Below are positions 22,213 to 35,500 of a DNA stretch of 64,000 bases, piece after piece. The stretch comes from Alviniconcha marisindica. Its lineage: Eukaryota > Mollusca > Gastropoda > Provannidae. The notes under the pieces are model-generated. The model saw only the letters and a program-made list of their open reading frames with translations. It did not search any database and was not told the origin of the DNA. The position numbers and the translations under genes were made by a program. Positions within the stretch are counted from its first letter, which is position 1. Every line of letters starts with the position of its first letter. The stretch lies in the NCBI GenBank assembly GCA_018857735.1, contig JABMCL010002073.1, positions 1,723,501 through 1,787,500 of the forward strand, written 5' to 3'.

Positions 22213-25200
22213 GTGAGGTTGTGTCTTAATTATAGCTTAATAAATATACAAATATGCGTAGCTAAATCTTACGGCCCTTTGGTGGACAGTTTCCCCAATT
22301 GTGTGCAGGTTCCCCCGTTGTTTTCAATGCAGCCAGGCAGGTCGGTAATGGGGGGTGGGAGTGTGGTGCGGGTGGGTCCCCATTAGTGCATGCATTCCAT
22401 GTCATATGGTTGTGGATAGTAGGACCCATCCCTATGGGGGGACGAGGAGCTGAGACTCCTCAAGAAAGATCTTGAGGCTGTGGGTCACCGGGTAGCCGGA
22501 GTCACCAGAAATTAATTAACAGGAAGAATGAGCCATCAATGGCTGTCAGGATCTGTCTCGAGGCAACTGTATTGCTGGAAGAGGCCTGGCTGGGTGCCAT
22601 GTCCTACAATGTACAGCCATTGTAAGATCACCTATTACCTATGCGTTGTTGCATCAAGTGCCAGAGGCTTGGCCACATGAAGCAGCAGTGTCATTCTTGA
22701 CACAGTCACTGTTCCAAATGTGGCGTAGGGTCGCACATACAGGAGAACTGCAATTCCAAGCAAATAGCGTGTGTTGACTGCTACAGCCACTTCCTGGCCA
22801 CATGCAAAGGTTGCCCAGAGGTGTTGGTCTGTCAGAGGGTCAACATTCTTTGGAGCAGGACCTACACACCCTTCAGTGTGGCTCTGCATAGGGCATCCAG
22901 TGAACTCAAGCCAGGCGAGCAGGTGCCCACTCTGCTGGTCCAAGCTGGTGGACGGCTGCTGGTTTCTTGACCAGTTTGACGTCTCCACATCACTTTCCAC
23001 AGGAAATAGCACCCCGCTGTGATACGCTGGTGTGGCAGTGTGGTGTGGTGACCAGAATGGCGGAGGAGGGGTCATAGTGGCCCTACCCCAAGGACTGTGA
23101 GGAACGGTCAATATAACAAGATGGCTCTGCGCATAGAACAACAGCTGAACAGGAAGGTCTATCATAAGTTGGCTTTGGCCCCTACCCCTGTACCAGGGAA
23201 AGACATGACTTTGCAAGAAGTGGCAGACGTGTTCGCCCACCTACTCTAGTGGACATTACAGGAGTCTGGGAAACCAGGCTGATTAGTCCACTTCCAGTTT
23301 TAGGCACAGAACCAGCACCTACGAGGTCAGTGGGTGGCAGTGGAATTGAGGCTGAGGAGGAAGCGCTGCACTGTCCTAAGCTGAAGAGCAAGCACAAGCG
23401 TGTATGCAAGAACTGAAGAAGGATGGGGAAAGCTATGCTAGCACACATTGCCATACAGTACCAGCAGCTCCTGTAGTAGCACAAGAACAAACAACTGGAT
23501 GAGAAATTCCATGAGAAAGTCTGGTGTGATAAGGACTGAAGACTGAGCTGACTTGGTTATTTGATACGACCAAGGTAGAGCTACAGCAGGATGTTGGGGA
23601 GTCCCTGACCTTTGATGGCTTCCTGTGGAAGCTGATGCTTGGTATCCTCCATACGAGACTGACTGGGTATTGTGCACCCCTCTTGAGAAACCTGGCAGCT
23701 CTTTTTAACAAGCTTACTGGCCAGGCAATAACCTGACAGCTTTTTTTAACAAGCTTACTGGCCAGGCCAGACAACTACCCAGGATGTCCTGCCCCCATGA
23801 CCAGGTTGTGAAGAAGGTCAAGTAAATTTAAGGAGGTCCACACAGTGTCATCTAATTGTCAGTGGCCCAGGTTATTTGGACCAGTCAGAGCCTGGCTGAT
23901 ATGATAACCTGCAAAATAATCAGATCCTGGCTGATGTTCTGTCCGCACAGCATCACACAACTGTCAATGGCCCATGTTATTTGGACCCGTCAGAGCCTGG
24001 TTACATACTGCAAAACTGTCAGAGACAGGCTGATGTTCTGCAGCTATCAGTGCATTATTATGTGAAATTGTTTGTTGATGGTGCTGTCAATGTCACTACC
24101 ACTAGTACCAGAACCACTGTACCACTACCAGATCAGGAGTACAAGCTTCCAAGCTGATGATGATTGCTTTTATATAGCGCTATTCTCTGCTCTTGAGCAG
24201 ACTCACTGCGCTCGCATGTGATTCTACATGAGTGACTAGCTTATTTTATAGCGTGTTTTTTAATATCCACTGAAGTGGGATACTTACAGCGCTGGCATGG
24301 CTGTGCCACATGAATCTGCTGCCATCTCGGCACATTCTGTGTACACCATACAACCATGCACCATGTCACTTCATGCAAAGCCACATACATAAGGTGTATG
24401 CGTGTTTAGCTGTAACCTGCCACCTGTACTTTTGGCAGGATGACCGGGATCTTTTACATGCTACTGCGGTAACACAGGGGTGGAACGGATACTGAAATAG
24501 GAGTCAGCACAGAAAGTTGACCCTGGAGAAGAAAATTCTCCCGCCGTTCCAGCAGGGATTCGAACCCGCGACCTTTCAATCACAAGTCCGGCGCTCTAAC
24601 CACTGAGCTATCCCCACCCCCCGTTCCATACCAAGTAGTTACAACATTCTCAGAGAAGAAGCTCCTTTAATTTTATTTAGGCTGCACCTTGACTTCAGTA
24701 CTCAGTTCCAAGCTGTTGTCTCATGTTTGAATGTTTCGCTGCCTTTGCAATTCAAAGTGGGGTTGTTGACTTGGTAATATTATAACACTGTGATTGTGTA
24801 GGTACTTGCTGAGGTCGATCAGGTCCCGTTGCCTCCACCTGCGTTCTAGATTTAGAAGGTTCAGTGCTGCCAGTCTTTCTGGATATTCAGTTAGCATTTA
24901 ATGTCTTTATCAAATGCTGGGCATAAGTTTTATGGCAGGTTGTTTGACCCACATCAGTCTTGCAATTCAGTGTCCTGTGGTGTGGCTGCCAGATGTTCCA
25001 GAACTGGACATGATACCAGGCTCTTGTTATAGTTAAATGCCATGTTCAGGAAAACAAAGAACAAGCTAATGATGCCCATGCAGTGTTGCCCTTTTACTGA
25101 ACTGCTAGTGAGATGTGAACTGTAATTGGTGTAAAAGAAAGTATACTAAAGCTTTACTTGCTGTAAGTGTGGACACTAACAGACTTTTCATGCAGTGATA

Positions 25201-27228
25201 AATTTGTCATTGAAAATGAAATGCAGAGTTTTAATCATCAATCTGTGAGTGTGACTGTGATTCTGTAAGTGTTTTTGCTTTAAAAGTAATGCGCATTTGC
25301 ACAGCAGACAACAAACTTCCACAAAAGTCATTCGCAGAAACATGCTCACAGTGACTGTTTGGAAAGAGAAGAGGATACATGTTTTACGTACATACTGTAT
25401 ACACACATTGCATCTTTGATGAAGAAACAAAACAGGTTGCATCCAAACATGTTGACTCCAAATAGTGTACCAATATTACTTGTGCAAAGCACACACCATG
25501 AGTCATGACAAAATGTATTATTATTATACCTTTTCTAACTTTTGCCTTGAGTGAGTGATACTTCATGAAAACTGCTATTCTTGTCATTATTATTTTATGA
25601 TATTATAATTTATATTACAAAAACCTATCAATCTGTAATTAAAACCTATCAATCAGTGTAATTAAAACCTATTAATCAGTGTAATTAAAACCTATCAATC
25701 ACTGTGATTACAGTGTAAAGGATAAGAAAAGGCTATGCTGTCTAGTTCCTAAATACCAGCTGAAAGGAAGTGAGGTTGGTTTGCAGCACAGCTGAGGTGA
25801 AAAGGTAAACCCACAATCGCTTTAAAACCAATATGAGATGGTGTGTGTAAAAATACTGCCAGAGACTTAAGGGTCAGGGCTCAGTTGCATTGTGTGCCAC
25901 TGGGTGAGCTGCTAATCCCAATCAGGATTAGCTCTGTTTCAGTGTTTGGGTCCAGCTTTACAGCTTGTTGGGTGGAAACCAACGGTGCCAGCAAGATGTA
26001 CTGTTACTAACTACTATAATACTACTAATTCTGCTGTACGGTACTAGTTCCTTATGAAGGATTATGATGTAAGTTGCTAAGTGCCCAGCAGGGTCACTGT
26101 TTTGGCACTTGTGGAGCTCTCTGGAGTCAGAAGGACAATGTTTAGGATTAAGCTACCTATTCTTGAAATATATATTTGCAGATACCTGGTGATGTAGATT
26201 ATGTACAGTCTGTTGTTGTTAGCATGTTAGTTTTGTTACTCTGCATACATACCAACAATATTGTTTTTGTGTTTTTTTTAATAAAAAAGAAATCCTACAC
26301 AGTCCAAGTAAGACTAAATCAAAATGTACACTAGATGAGGAGTACTAGATCTTTTTGTACTTTACTGAAATGAAATTACTCCCCAAAAAGTTGTGTATGT
26401 TTTTGATGGCTTGTGTGAGTGTGTGTGTGTGTGTGTGTGCTGCTCTGTCAGTCTTTGTGTGTGTGTGTTCTACTGTGTCTATGCATGTGTGTGTGCGTGT
26501 TTGCTCCTTTTGTGGTAAAACATATGTGTACATGTATGTCATAATGTGAAGTAATTGAGGTGACTGTGGGGCTGGGGGTGCCGGTGGGTTGTAATTTGCT
26601 TGAATTGTGTTTTACTTCTAGCAGTTTTATTTTTATGTATTATTTTTGTGTGAATTTTTATTAATCACTATTGTATTGAAAACAAAATAAAATTGCTGTC
26701 TGTATTGAGATTGTTGAAAATTATTTTGATGATTTTAATGTATTGTAATAGTCATTTGTGTGCATTTCTTTTTCATTTCCTCCTTAGTTGACTGTCCACA
26801 TATATGATTTAAATTGAGTACTTGGGATTTATTGTAGAGTAATGCATAATACAATCAGTTTTGTTTAGCTTTATTATTTTGGTGTGATTAGTATATATAT
26901 TTCATTATGTATTACTGTTATTATTATTATTATAATTCTAGAGAAGCAGTTATCTTGGGTTCCCTCCTCTTCCTCTTCTCTTTTGCAGTTTTAGAATCTG
27001 AACGTTCTTGAACTAAAAAACATTTTCTTTGATAAGCCACAGAGAGACAGAGAGAATTAATTAAAGTTGTACAATGTCATTGAATTGTTTCTGAGATGTT
27101 TCTTTCTTTTGTTTCTCTTTCTTAATTGGTCATGACTGTTTTTATCTAATAAATTTTTTATATCTAATTGTTTTGCCTCATGAACCTTTTTATTTAGTAG
27201 TTATATCATATATATATATTGTATATAT

Positions 27229-27280
<52 letters not shown>

Positions 27281-30200
27281 CAATTAGCTATCATCTGCTG
27301 CTTATTGGTGTTACTCTTAGTGTTACTCAGTAGTACTTTACTCCCCTCTTTTTTATTTCCAGAACCATCGGCTGTGCAGCTGATTGTGCAGTTTATGCAG
27401 CAGGCAGAAGTAGAGATGGCATCACTCATTCAGAACACCCGCGAACAGAATGCTGCTGGTGGCGCTCAGCCACTTCCAGACATCAAAGTTGAAAATGGTG
27501 TGTTGAAAGTAGTGATGATATTTTAGTGCAGTCATTGCAGTTTTTAAAATTATGGAATAGAACACATTTGCATGGATTAGAAATACATTTTTGATATTGA
27601 TCATCTTCAGTTGTTTCTGATCACAATGGCAGAGTAAAAAGTTCTGTTCTGCTATTTTGAAAGGAACTGCTACTGAAAACAATCACATTTTCAAAGCTTG
27701 GCATTGGCTTCCAACCTCTGTTTCAGTGTGTACAGTTTGACATTGATGTGAAAGATACACATGCATGTATACCTGTACACATGTATCTTCATTTGTGGGG
27801 CTTTTATAGTTTTAGCAATGGCTTCCTTTAGAAGTGTTCAACTTTCACTGTTTCTTTGATTTGAAGTGGTGTACTGTCTGATTAAGTTGAACCTCAGTCT
27901 TCACCCATCTAAAGCTTTATTTAATCTATTTTGCTAGTTGCTGTCTGAGCAACACGCCTGGCATAAACATGGTGATTGACCAATGAGCAAATTGTTGCTT
28001 TGTTAGTTTTCCCTTCTGTGTCGTCTATGTGGCAGTCTCCTTGGATTTGACCCTGCTCTGTTTCAGTGTTAGTATCATTTATGTTAAACAGTGTTGTTCT
28101 GTTTGGTTCATAAATCGACACTCATGCTGTGCTGACTTCTCCTTGCCTATCAGATGTAATCAGTGGCTGATGTGGAAATGTTTGTTGTACTTATGTACGT
28201 ATGTTGTACATGATAAAACATTGGCGACTGGGGCTGCTGGGTCCCATTTTGGTTTAATTCTTTTTTCTGGCCCTTTTGTTGTCACTTTGTCAAAGAAAGG
28301 TGTGGTGAAGTTGTAGTGTTCAGGTCTGTTTACTAATATAATAGTGCTTGCAGTAGTTGGACATGGACACTGTTTCTGTTTGGCCTCTGGGGCAAGGTTT
28401 TCCAAGAGTGGAAACAGTGGCTTCTGAAGTTCTTCATCTGGAAGGTAGTAGATCTGACCTTTGGCGCTACAGACCATCAACAGATCTGATCATTGGGGCT
28501 ACTCACTCGTTGGCTGGACTTGCAATTTGTTATGAGAAACCAGACTGGGCTCAGCAGATATATATAGATATATATATTAGCAGATCTTTCATGATTTACA
28601 GAGAGTTTCTATAGCTAGCTTTGGATTTGATAGATTTGTTTTAACTTACTTTTTCTTGAGCTTTGAGGTTCACTTGCATGGTAAGAGAACAAACTGGGAG
28701 GTTTAGGTGTTCTTTATTGATCGCTACTTTGGGTCTTTTTCTTTGGACATAATGTCGGTCTGTTCCAACACATCAGTGTTTTATTATTTTTATTTTTAAG
28801 ATCCTTTGATTATAATTGCCATTTTGCCAGCAGAATAGACTGCAGATGGATGACTGGAGGAGCAGTTCTCTTTTTTTTTCAAGTTCTGTATGCACTTCAG
28901 GGTTTGCTCAGTGATGGCACACTTATGTTATAACTCTTCTTGGTCAGTTCAGTTGTTCCTGGTGCTGGTTTACCTGAAGTCATTTAAGTGGCCACAAGCA
29001 GAGAGGCTTGCAGCTGCTTGGGTAGGAAGTCAGTCACTCACGTTATCCCCCCTTGTGGGCACCATTTCTCATGGCAGTTCTTGAACTTCACTGTGAAACA
29101 CTGAAAATGCCCAACGTTTATGTCCATTTGGTGAAGAAAGAGGTTGTGGTTAGTACCATAGTAGTTTATTACCTGTATGCCTCTGGTGCTGGTTGCAGTG
29201 GTAATGATGGCTCCAGCTGGTTAAAGAAACAGTGTTTTCCTGTTTGAGCATGGTCGGGTAAGTGATCTGTGAAAATTTGATGTTAGGTTTAGTAATGTGC
29301 ATTGCATGCTGTTGCTTCAGGAGGTGAAGAGGGGGTGATCGAAGAGAGTCGGAAAGTGAAGGCGTTGAGAGTGCTTGCCCTTAGGGTGGCTGCATACCTT
29401 CGGTGGGACCTTTCTGTCTTGGAAAAAAAGTGAGTACTTGGTGTGAATGCCTGAATTTGTGTACAAGCAAAGTTATTGTGGCTTTTCATGTTGGGGGGGG
29501 GGGGGGGGGGGGGGGAGCAGAATTGATTTGATTGGTTTGGTTTGGTTTGATACCCCCTGTCACTAAGCTTGATGTGAACTTAGGTGCATCAAAAGCTGGC
29601 ATTAGTAGTAATAATAATACTTAACTTTTGTATCTTTGATCGCACTGTGCTTTAAAATGAGACATTCACATGCAAATGAAAGTAAAAACATGCGGGAAAA
29701 CAATGTCCAAGAAAACAAACAATATACAATTATATAATGTATATTATCAAACCTGGAGAATAAGAACACCAGAAATATTATTTTTTGTTTGTTCAGTGCT
29801 TCAGGCTTTCTTAGTGCTGCTGTGGAACATGTCACCATTATAAGAATTAAGATATTTACATAAGATCCAAACACATAGAAGATTAAAGAAAACACTTATT
29901 TGGTTGGATACAAACACAATCGGCAGTTTTTTGGGGTAATCCCCTCTGTCAAGTTACAAAACGACACTTAAACGGTGAAAAACCTATGAAAAATGAGATG
30001 AGAAGCAAAATAAATTTTTTGGGGGGGGGTTGAATATATAGTTTTCTTGTTCAGTGTTTGAAGAAGTTATGATTATTTAAATAATTTTTTTTATTTTATT
30101 ATAGATATTTAAATAATCATAATCTCTCTCCCCCCCCCCCCCCCCCCCCCCTGACCAAGACACACCTCATCCTGCTCTGACCAGGTATAAAAATCCTGAC

Positions 30201-32477
30201 CAGAAATGCACATACTGTTACACATGCATGCACACTGAAAGCACACTAGGCATTTACACTGTTGTAGTTTAACATGTTTGTTTAGTAAGTTGATGACTAA
30301 ACAGGTTTATGTTTCTTTTCTCCTAGCGTTCCCACACCAATAGTTCAGGCAATGTTGATTGAACTTCTGAAGGTGGCAGCGCCAGACTTGATTGACTGCA
30401 TTCACTCCCCAGACCTGGAGGACAGGCCCATGTCCGACAACGCCCTCTTTGCTGTTCACCTCTTCCATAGATGGTGAGCCCACATCACTTCCACTGTGGA
30501 TGTTTGTGGTGGTTCTTGGCAGTGGTGCTGGTAGTGGGACCTGTGGTAGTGGTGGTGGTGATGGGTGGGACGTGTTGTGGTGGTGCTGGTAGTGGTGGTG
30601 GTGATGGCTGGGATATGTTGTAATGGTGCTGGTGGTGGTGATGGGTGGGATTTGTTGTTGTGGTGGTGGTGGTGGTGATGGGTGGGACATGTGGTGATGC
30701 TGGTGGTGGTGATGGGTGGGTGGTGGTAGTGATGGTGGTGATGGGTGGGATATGTTGTGGTGGTGATGGGTGGGATATGTGGTGGTGATGATGGGTGGGA
30801 TATGTTGTGGTAGTGGTGGTGGTAATGGGTGGGTGGTGGTGGTGATGGGTGGGATATGTTGTGGTGGTGATGGGTAGGATATGTGGTGATGGGTGGGATA
30901 TGTTGTGGTGCTGGTAGTGGTGGTGGTGATGGGTGGGATATGTTGTGGTGGTTCTTGGTGCTGGTGCTGGTAGTTGGACCCCTGGTAGTGGTGGTGGTGA
31001 AGGATGGGATATGTTGTGGTTGTGGTGGTTCTTGCTGAGTGTACTCTTGTTTACTTTTGTCTTTTTTTTTGGGGGGGGGTCCCCCCCCCCCCCCCCCCCT
31101 CCACTGATGTTCTTACTGTTGCTTTTGTTCTTGTTCTCATTGTAGCCAGACATGTGATTGGAGGTGTTTCATGATGTTCAGGGTGGCCATAGTTCAAGTG
31201 GACAAAATTCAGCAAATTGTACAGAAATGCATTGTTTTCGTGGAAGCATTGTTGTTGCTGTTAAAAGAATAAAGTTACAACATCTCAATGTGGTGGTGTG
31301 ATAGGGTGTGTGTTTATTTAAACGTTTAAAATTGTTTTGTCCCATTACGTACCTGTGTTTAACCTTGTTTAGTTTTGATTAAATGGGTTGCCTGGAATAT
31401 TTGCATTATGACTCTATGTAAAAATGACACTTTTAGTTTTACTAATATATGCATCACATTTTTGCCCCATTACAGTAGAATAAATGCCATTTTGATTTAT
31501 GTGTGTATGAAATGTTTCATGGTCACTCTGACTGGTAATGGTATCTGTGTTTGTTTTAGGTGCGTTCGAAGTGTGGTTAGGGACAGTTTTCCTTCACGGC
31601 CTGTAAAACAAAATTTTGTACCACCGTAAGTATTAAAAGCCACATTCAAAACCGTTTAAGTGGATTGTTGTTGTTTTATCTTTGGCCTGGTGTGTGGATG
31701 TGGGTATGTATGTGCATTACTTTCCTACCTAGTAAACTATAAAAAAAAATCTTTTTTAAACAGCAACAGAAAAACTTTCAATTCTGTGTGGTTTGTGGAT
31801 GGTTTGAATTTTCAAGTCTGCACTGTCACTGTTTCCAGTGTTTTTTCTTCTAGAGGTTTTTGTAGTATTCAAAGAAAGATGTGTCTGGTATAAATAAATA
31901 CAAGGACATCATGATTATCTTTGAACAAATCCTTATGTGATTTTCTGGCTTTTTCTGTCCTGCATAAATGGGCCTGATGATCTTTGAATAACTCTCCTGT
32001 GGTGGTTTTCCAGGCCTGGTCAGCTTGACCCCAACACAATGATGACTGCTGCCACAGAAACCATCATTAGAAAGGTGAGTGCAGTTCAATCCTTATATTT
32101 GTAGTTACCAAGTAGAATGCCTGGAGAAAGTAATTTATTTGAGATTCAGGACAACTAATGTTCCGTTGGAGGTTGGATCACATGAACTGATGACATTTTT
32201 TGCCTCCTTGGTACTAGTGTCTGACACTAGTACTTGGAGACAAAATTGTTTGTCAGTTTATGTGATTCTAAGTACTGCTATTAGTGATGAGGACTTATGG
32301 TCTTTCACAAGAGAGGTTGTTTACAACTCTCCTGGTATTTTTTATATTTTTATTTTTGTATGTGTGTGTGATATAGTATGTGTAAATGGTGTCAGTATCT
32401 TTAAAATGGAATACTTGTGAAGGAGATTAGTAAAACATAAAGTTGGCTTGTCTTCCCTTTTTTTTGCCTGTCATCCT

Positions 32478-32511
<34 letters not shown>

Positions 32512-35500
32512 ATGCCTTATGTGAAGTAGTTGTATGTTTTAGAATGGTTTGCTTACATTCTTAGCATGCAAAATCATATCGGCTTGCTGTGTCAGGAAAA
32601 ATAAAATTAACAGTTTTTGCTTAAAGGTAAGACTTATTTGGCATCAAAAAAGAGATTAATCTTGTTTAAGCACAGGAAACAAAAAAACATTAAAAAGTAA
32701 AAGGCTTAATGTAAACAAATTATTCATTTAGTGATGATGGTATAATGTTAAAATAGCAAAAGTGTTTTTGCAAGCATTTTTAATGTAGAAGAAATTGGAA
32801 AGTTGATATTTTGTTGGTTTTTGTTTGGTGTATTTTGCATATTAGTCCTAGTTAAATTCTTTATAATGTCTTTTTCTTATCAGCATTGTTACTTTCTCCT
32901 TACACTGTGTTTGCTTCAACTTATGTCTCAGTTCAGAGAACAGCTGCCATCATCTATTGGCTTCCTGGAAAAGTGTTGCCAAGACCAGCCTTGTGTGAAG
33001 ATGCCTACGGCTGCCAGTTTTGTCATACCCAGCGAAAAGACAGACACCCAGGCTAACTGGGAGCACACTGTTCTTGTACCTGCCCAGGAAATTGCCTGTC
33101 AGGTAAATCAAATGAATGGATAAGTAAGTAAATGATTGAACACAAACACCAGTAACATTCTACCTGTAGACTGGGTGTCAGAAGAAGAAGAATGAATGCA
33201 AATTTTGATACAGACAGACAACAGATGAAGAATGTTGGCAGATTTTGATACAGAGAACAGATGAAGGTATTCACAGATTTTAATACAGACAGAAAGCGGA
33301 TGAAGAATGTTGGCAGATTTTGATACAGACGGAAAACAGAAGAAGAATGAATGAAGATTTTAATACAGAGAGAAAGTAGAGCATACAGCCGGGACTGACT
33401 GGGAGGACACTGTTGTGGTTGTGTCCAGGAGATTTCCTGGGAGGTAAATCTGGTGAATTTGTAGGTAGATCAATAAATGAATGTACCCATTTAACCTAGA
33501 CTAACAACAAAGGCACTGCCTGAATGACTGGGAATGCATTGTTTGGATTGCTACCTACTTTATCTTCTCTTTTTGGGGGTGGGGGTGGGGTACTCTTTCA
33601 TTTTTGTGTGTGTTTGTTTTTAAAGTCATGTATCTGTTATGATGAAGTAATTTTGACAGTCCAATCTGCTTCATTTTGATGGGATCCTGATTTGTGGTAA
33701 TGTACTGATTGCATGGAACACTCTCTGTAGCTCTGAAGCAAGGTTTGATGTCATTTCTCTGTCCCCCTGTTGCAGTGCCGTCTTTCTGTATGCTTTTTGG
33801 GTGGATCTGAAATGTTTCCGGGAAGCTTAATGGCATCTACATTTGTCTGCTTTTCAGATTGCCTTTGACTTGGGGTCTCTCTACTTCTTTGAGAGAGAGT
33901 ACAGGAAAGCTTTTGAGAAGTTCAGAACATGCAAGCAGACTTTGAATCAGGTGAGAATGTCTTCTAGTTATTTTTATTTCCCCATTATTTCTCTTTTGGG
34001 TGGAGGAAGGAGGAAAAGTACAGTATTGTATTCAATCCTTCACAAGGTTTGAGTTGCTTGTTGAATGGATTATGGCTCCAGGTAATGAGTGTAGTTACTT
34101 GTTTAACTGCCCTGGACATACCAGAGTCAACAGAAATGACTGAGCAGATAGACTGGTGGACAAAACAAATATCACAAGTGACGTGTGTCTCAGAAGACCT
34201 GAAGTGTTGAGGGGCTTGAGACACTACTTGAAGGCACAAAATCAAGGACATCACGCATCTGAATGCCTGGAGGTGAGAGTTGTAGCAAGAAGAAGTTCTG
34301 AATGATTGTCCTTGAAAAGATGAGGAAAGGCCTTCATCTGTCAGGGTAAACATTGCAACTGTTTCAAAGACAATGTTTAGGAGACTTATAAGAGTGATGA
34401 GTCATGGTGTAGTTATTTGTTTGACACAATAAGTTCAGAGTGATGGACCTAGCAACAGAGCTTTTTGGTGGTACAAATGCTGAAGAAATGCAGTCTAGCA
34501 AAAGCATGTATTTTATTTGCGTGTGTATATTTTTGTTGTTGAGGCACTTGAGTCTTGTGTGCAGCTGAAGGACTGTGTGTACTGCCACGTTTGCCTGGAG
34601 CGACTGCGGGGCTATCTCACAAGCTGTAGCAGTTTGCTGGGTGTCACCATGGAAACACAGACACCCAGTCTTTTTGACAGAGCTGAGGCAACCAAAAAGA
34701 AGAACTATCAGGTGATCCTTTAGTGTTCTGCCCAACTGTTGAAAGAGCAAGTGCTGAGTACACAAGTTGTTTCACATTGGTGAGGTCCCCAACATCTTAA
34801 AATCTGTTGTTCTGGTAGTGGCAGTCAGTCTTTCCATTTTATGCGGGTCAGAGCACTTGGGACAAGCTACTCATAGGTACCAGATTCCCCCATCCCTAAC
34901 AGACTGTAAACGGTTTCTGTGGACATTAAACCCTAACTGAAGAAAGTGATCCTTTTGTTTGAATATAGGTGAAGTAGACAGCAAGTTGCAATCATTTTAT
35001 TAATGTCTTATGAGAATTGTATGTTTCTGTTTTAGTTTACAGGTGTGAGTCTTATGAGAATTGTACATTTCTGTTTTAGTTTACAGGTGTGAGTCTTATG
35101 AGAATTGTACATTTCTGTTTTAGTTTACAGGTGTGAGTCTTATGAGAATTGTACATTTCTGTTTTAGTTTACAGGTGTGAGTCTTATGAGAATTGTACAT
35201 TTCTGTTTTAGTTTACAGGTGTGAGCCATAATGTTTTTGGTATATGGCAGAGTAAAAAAAATAAATGTGTACTGTGTATGATTCAAACTTGTCACTTCAC
35301 AAAGATTACCCACAATCGGTGAATAAGAGAAATTGTGAATTATAACTTTATTTATAATACACACTGATCTCACTTGGAAAAAATAGGTTAGGGTACGTGG
35401 GGTGAACTGGTTTGGCAGAGGGAGGATTGGAGAAATTAAATGGGATCATAGTTCCTCACAGAAATATTGGAACGTAAGTACAGAGACTGTTGGGACTTGT

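Noticed and set aside
30307..31153. Pro/His/Thr-rich minus-strand frame of 222 codons
   Set aside because: Antisense to an INTS8 intron and built entirely from a minisatellite unit plus a C run.
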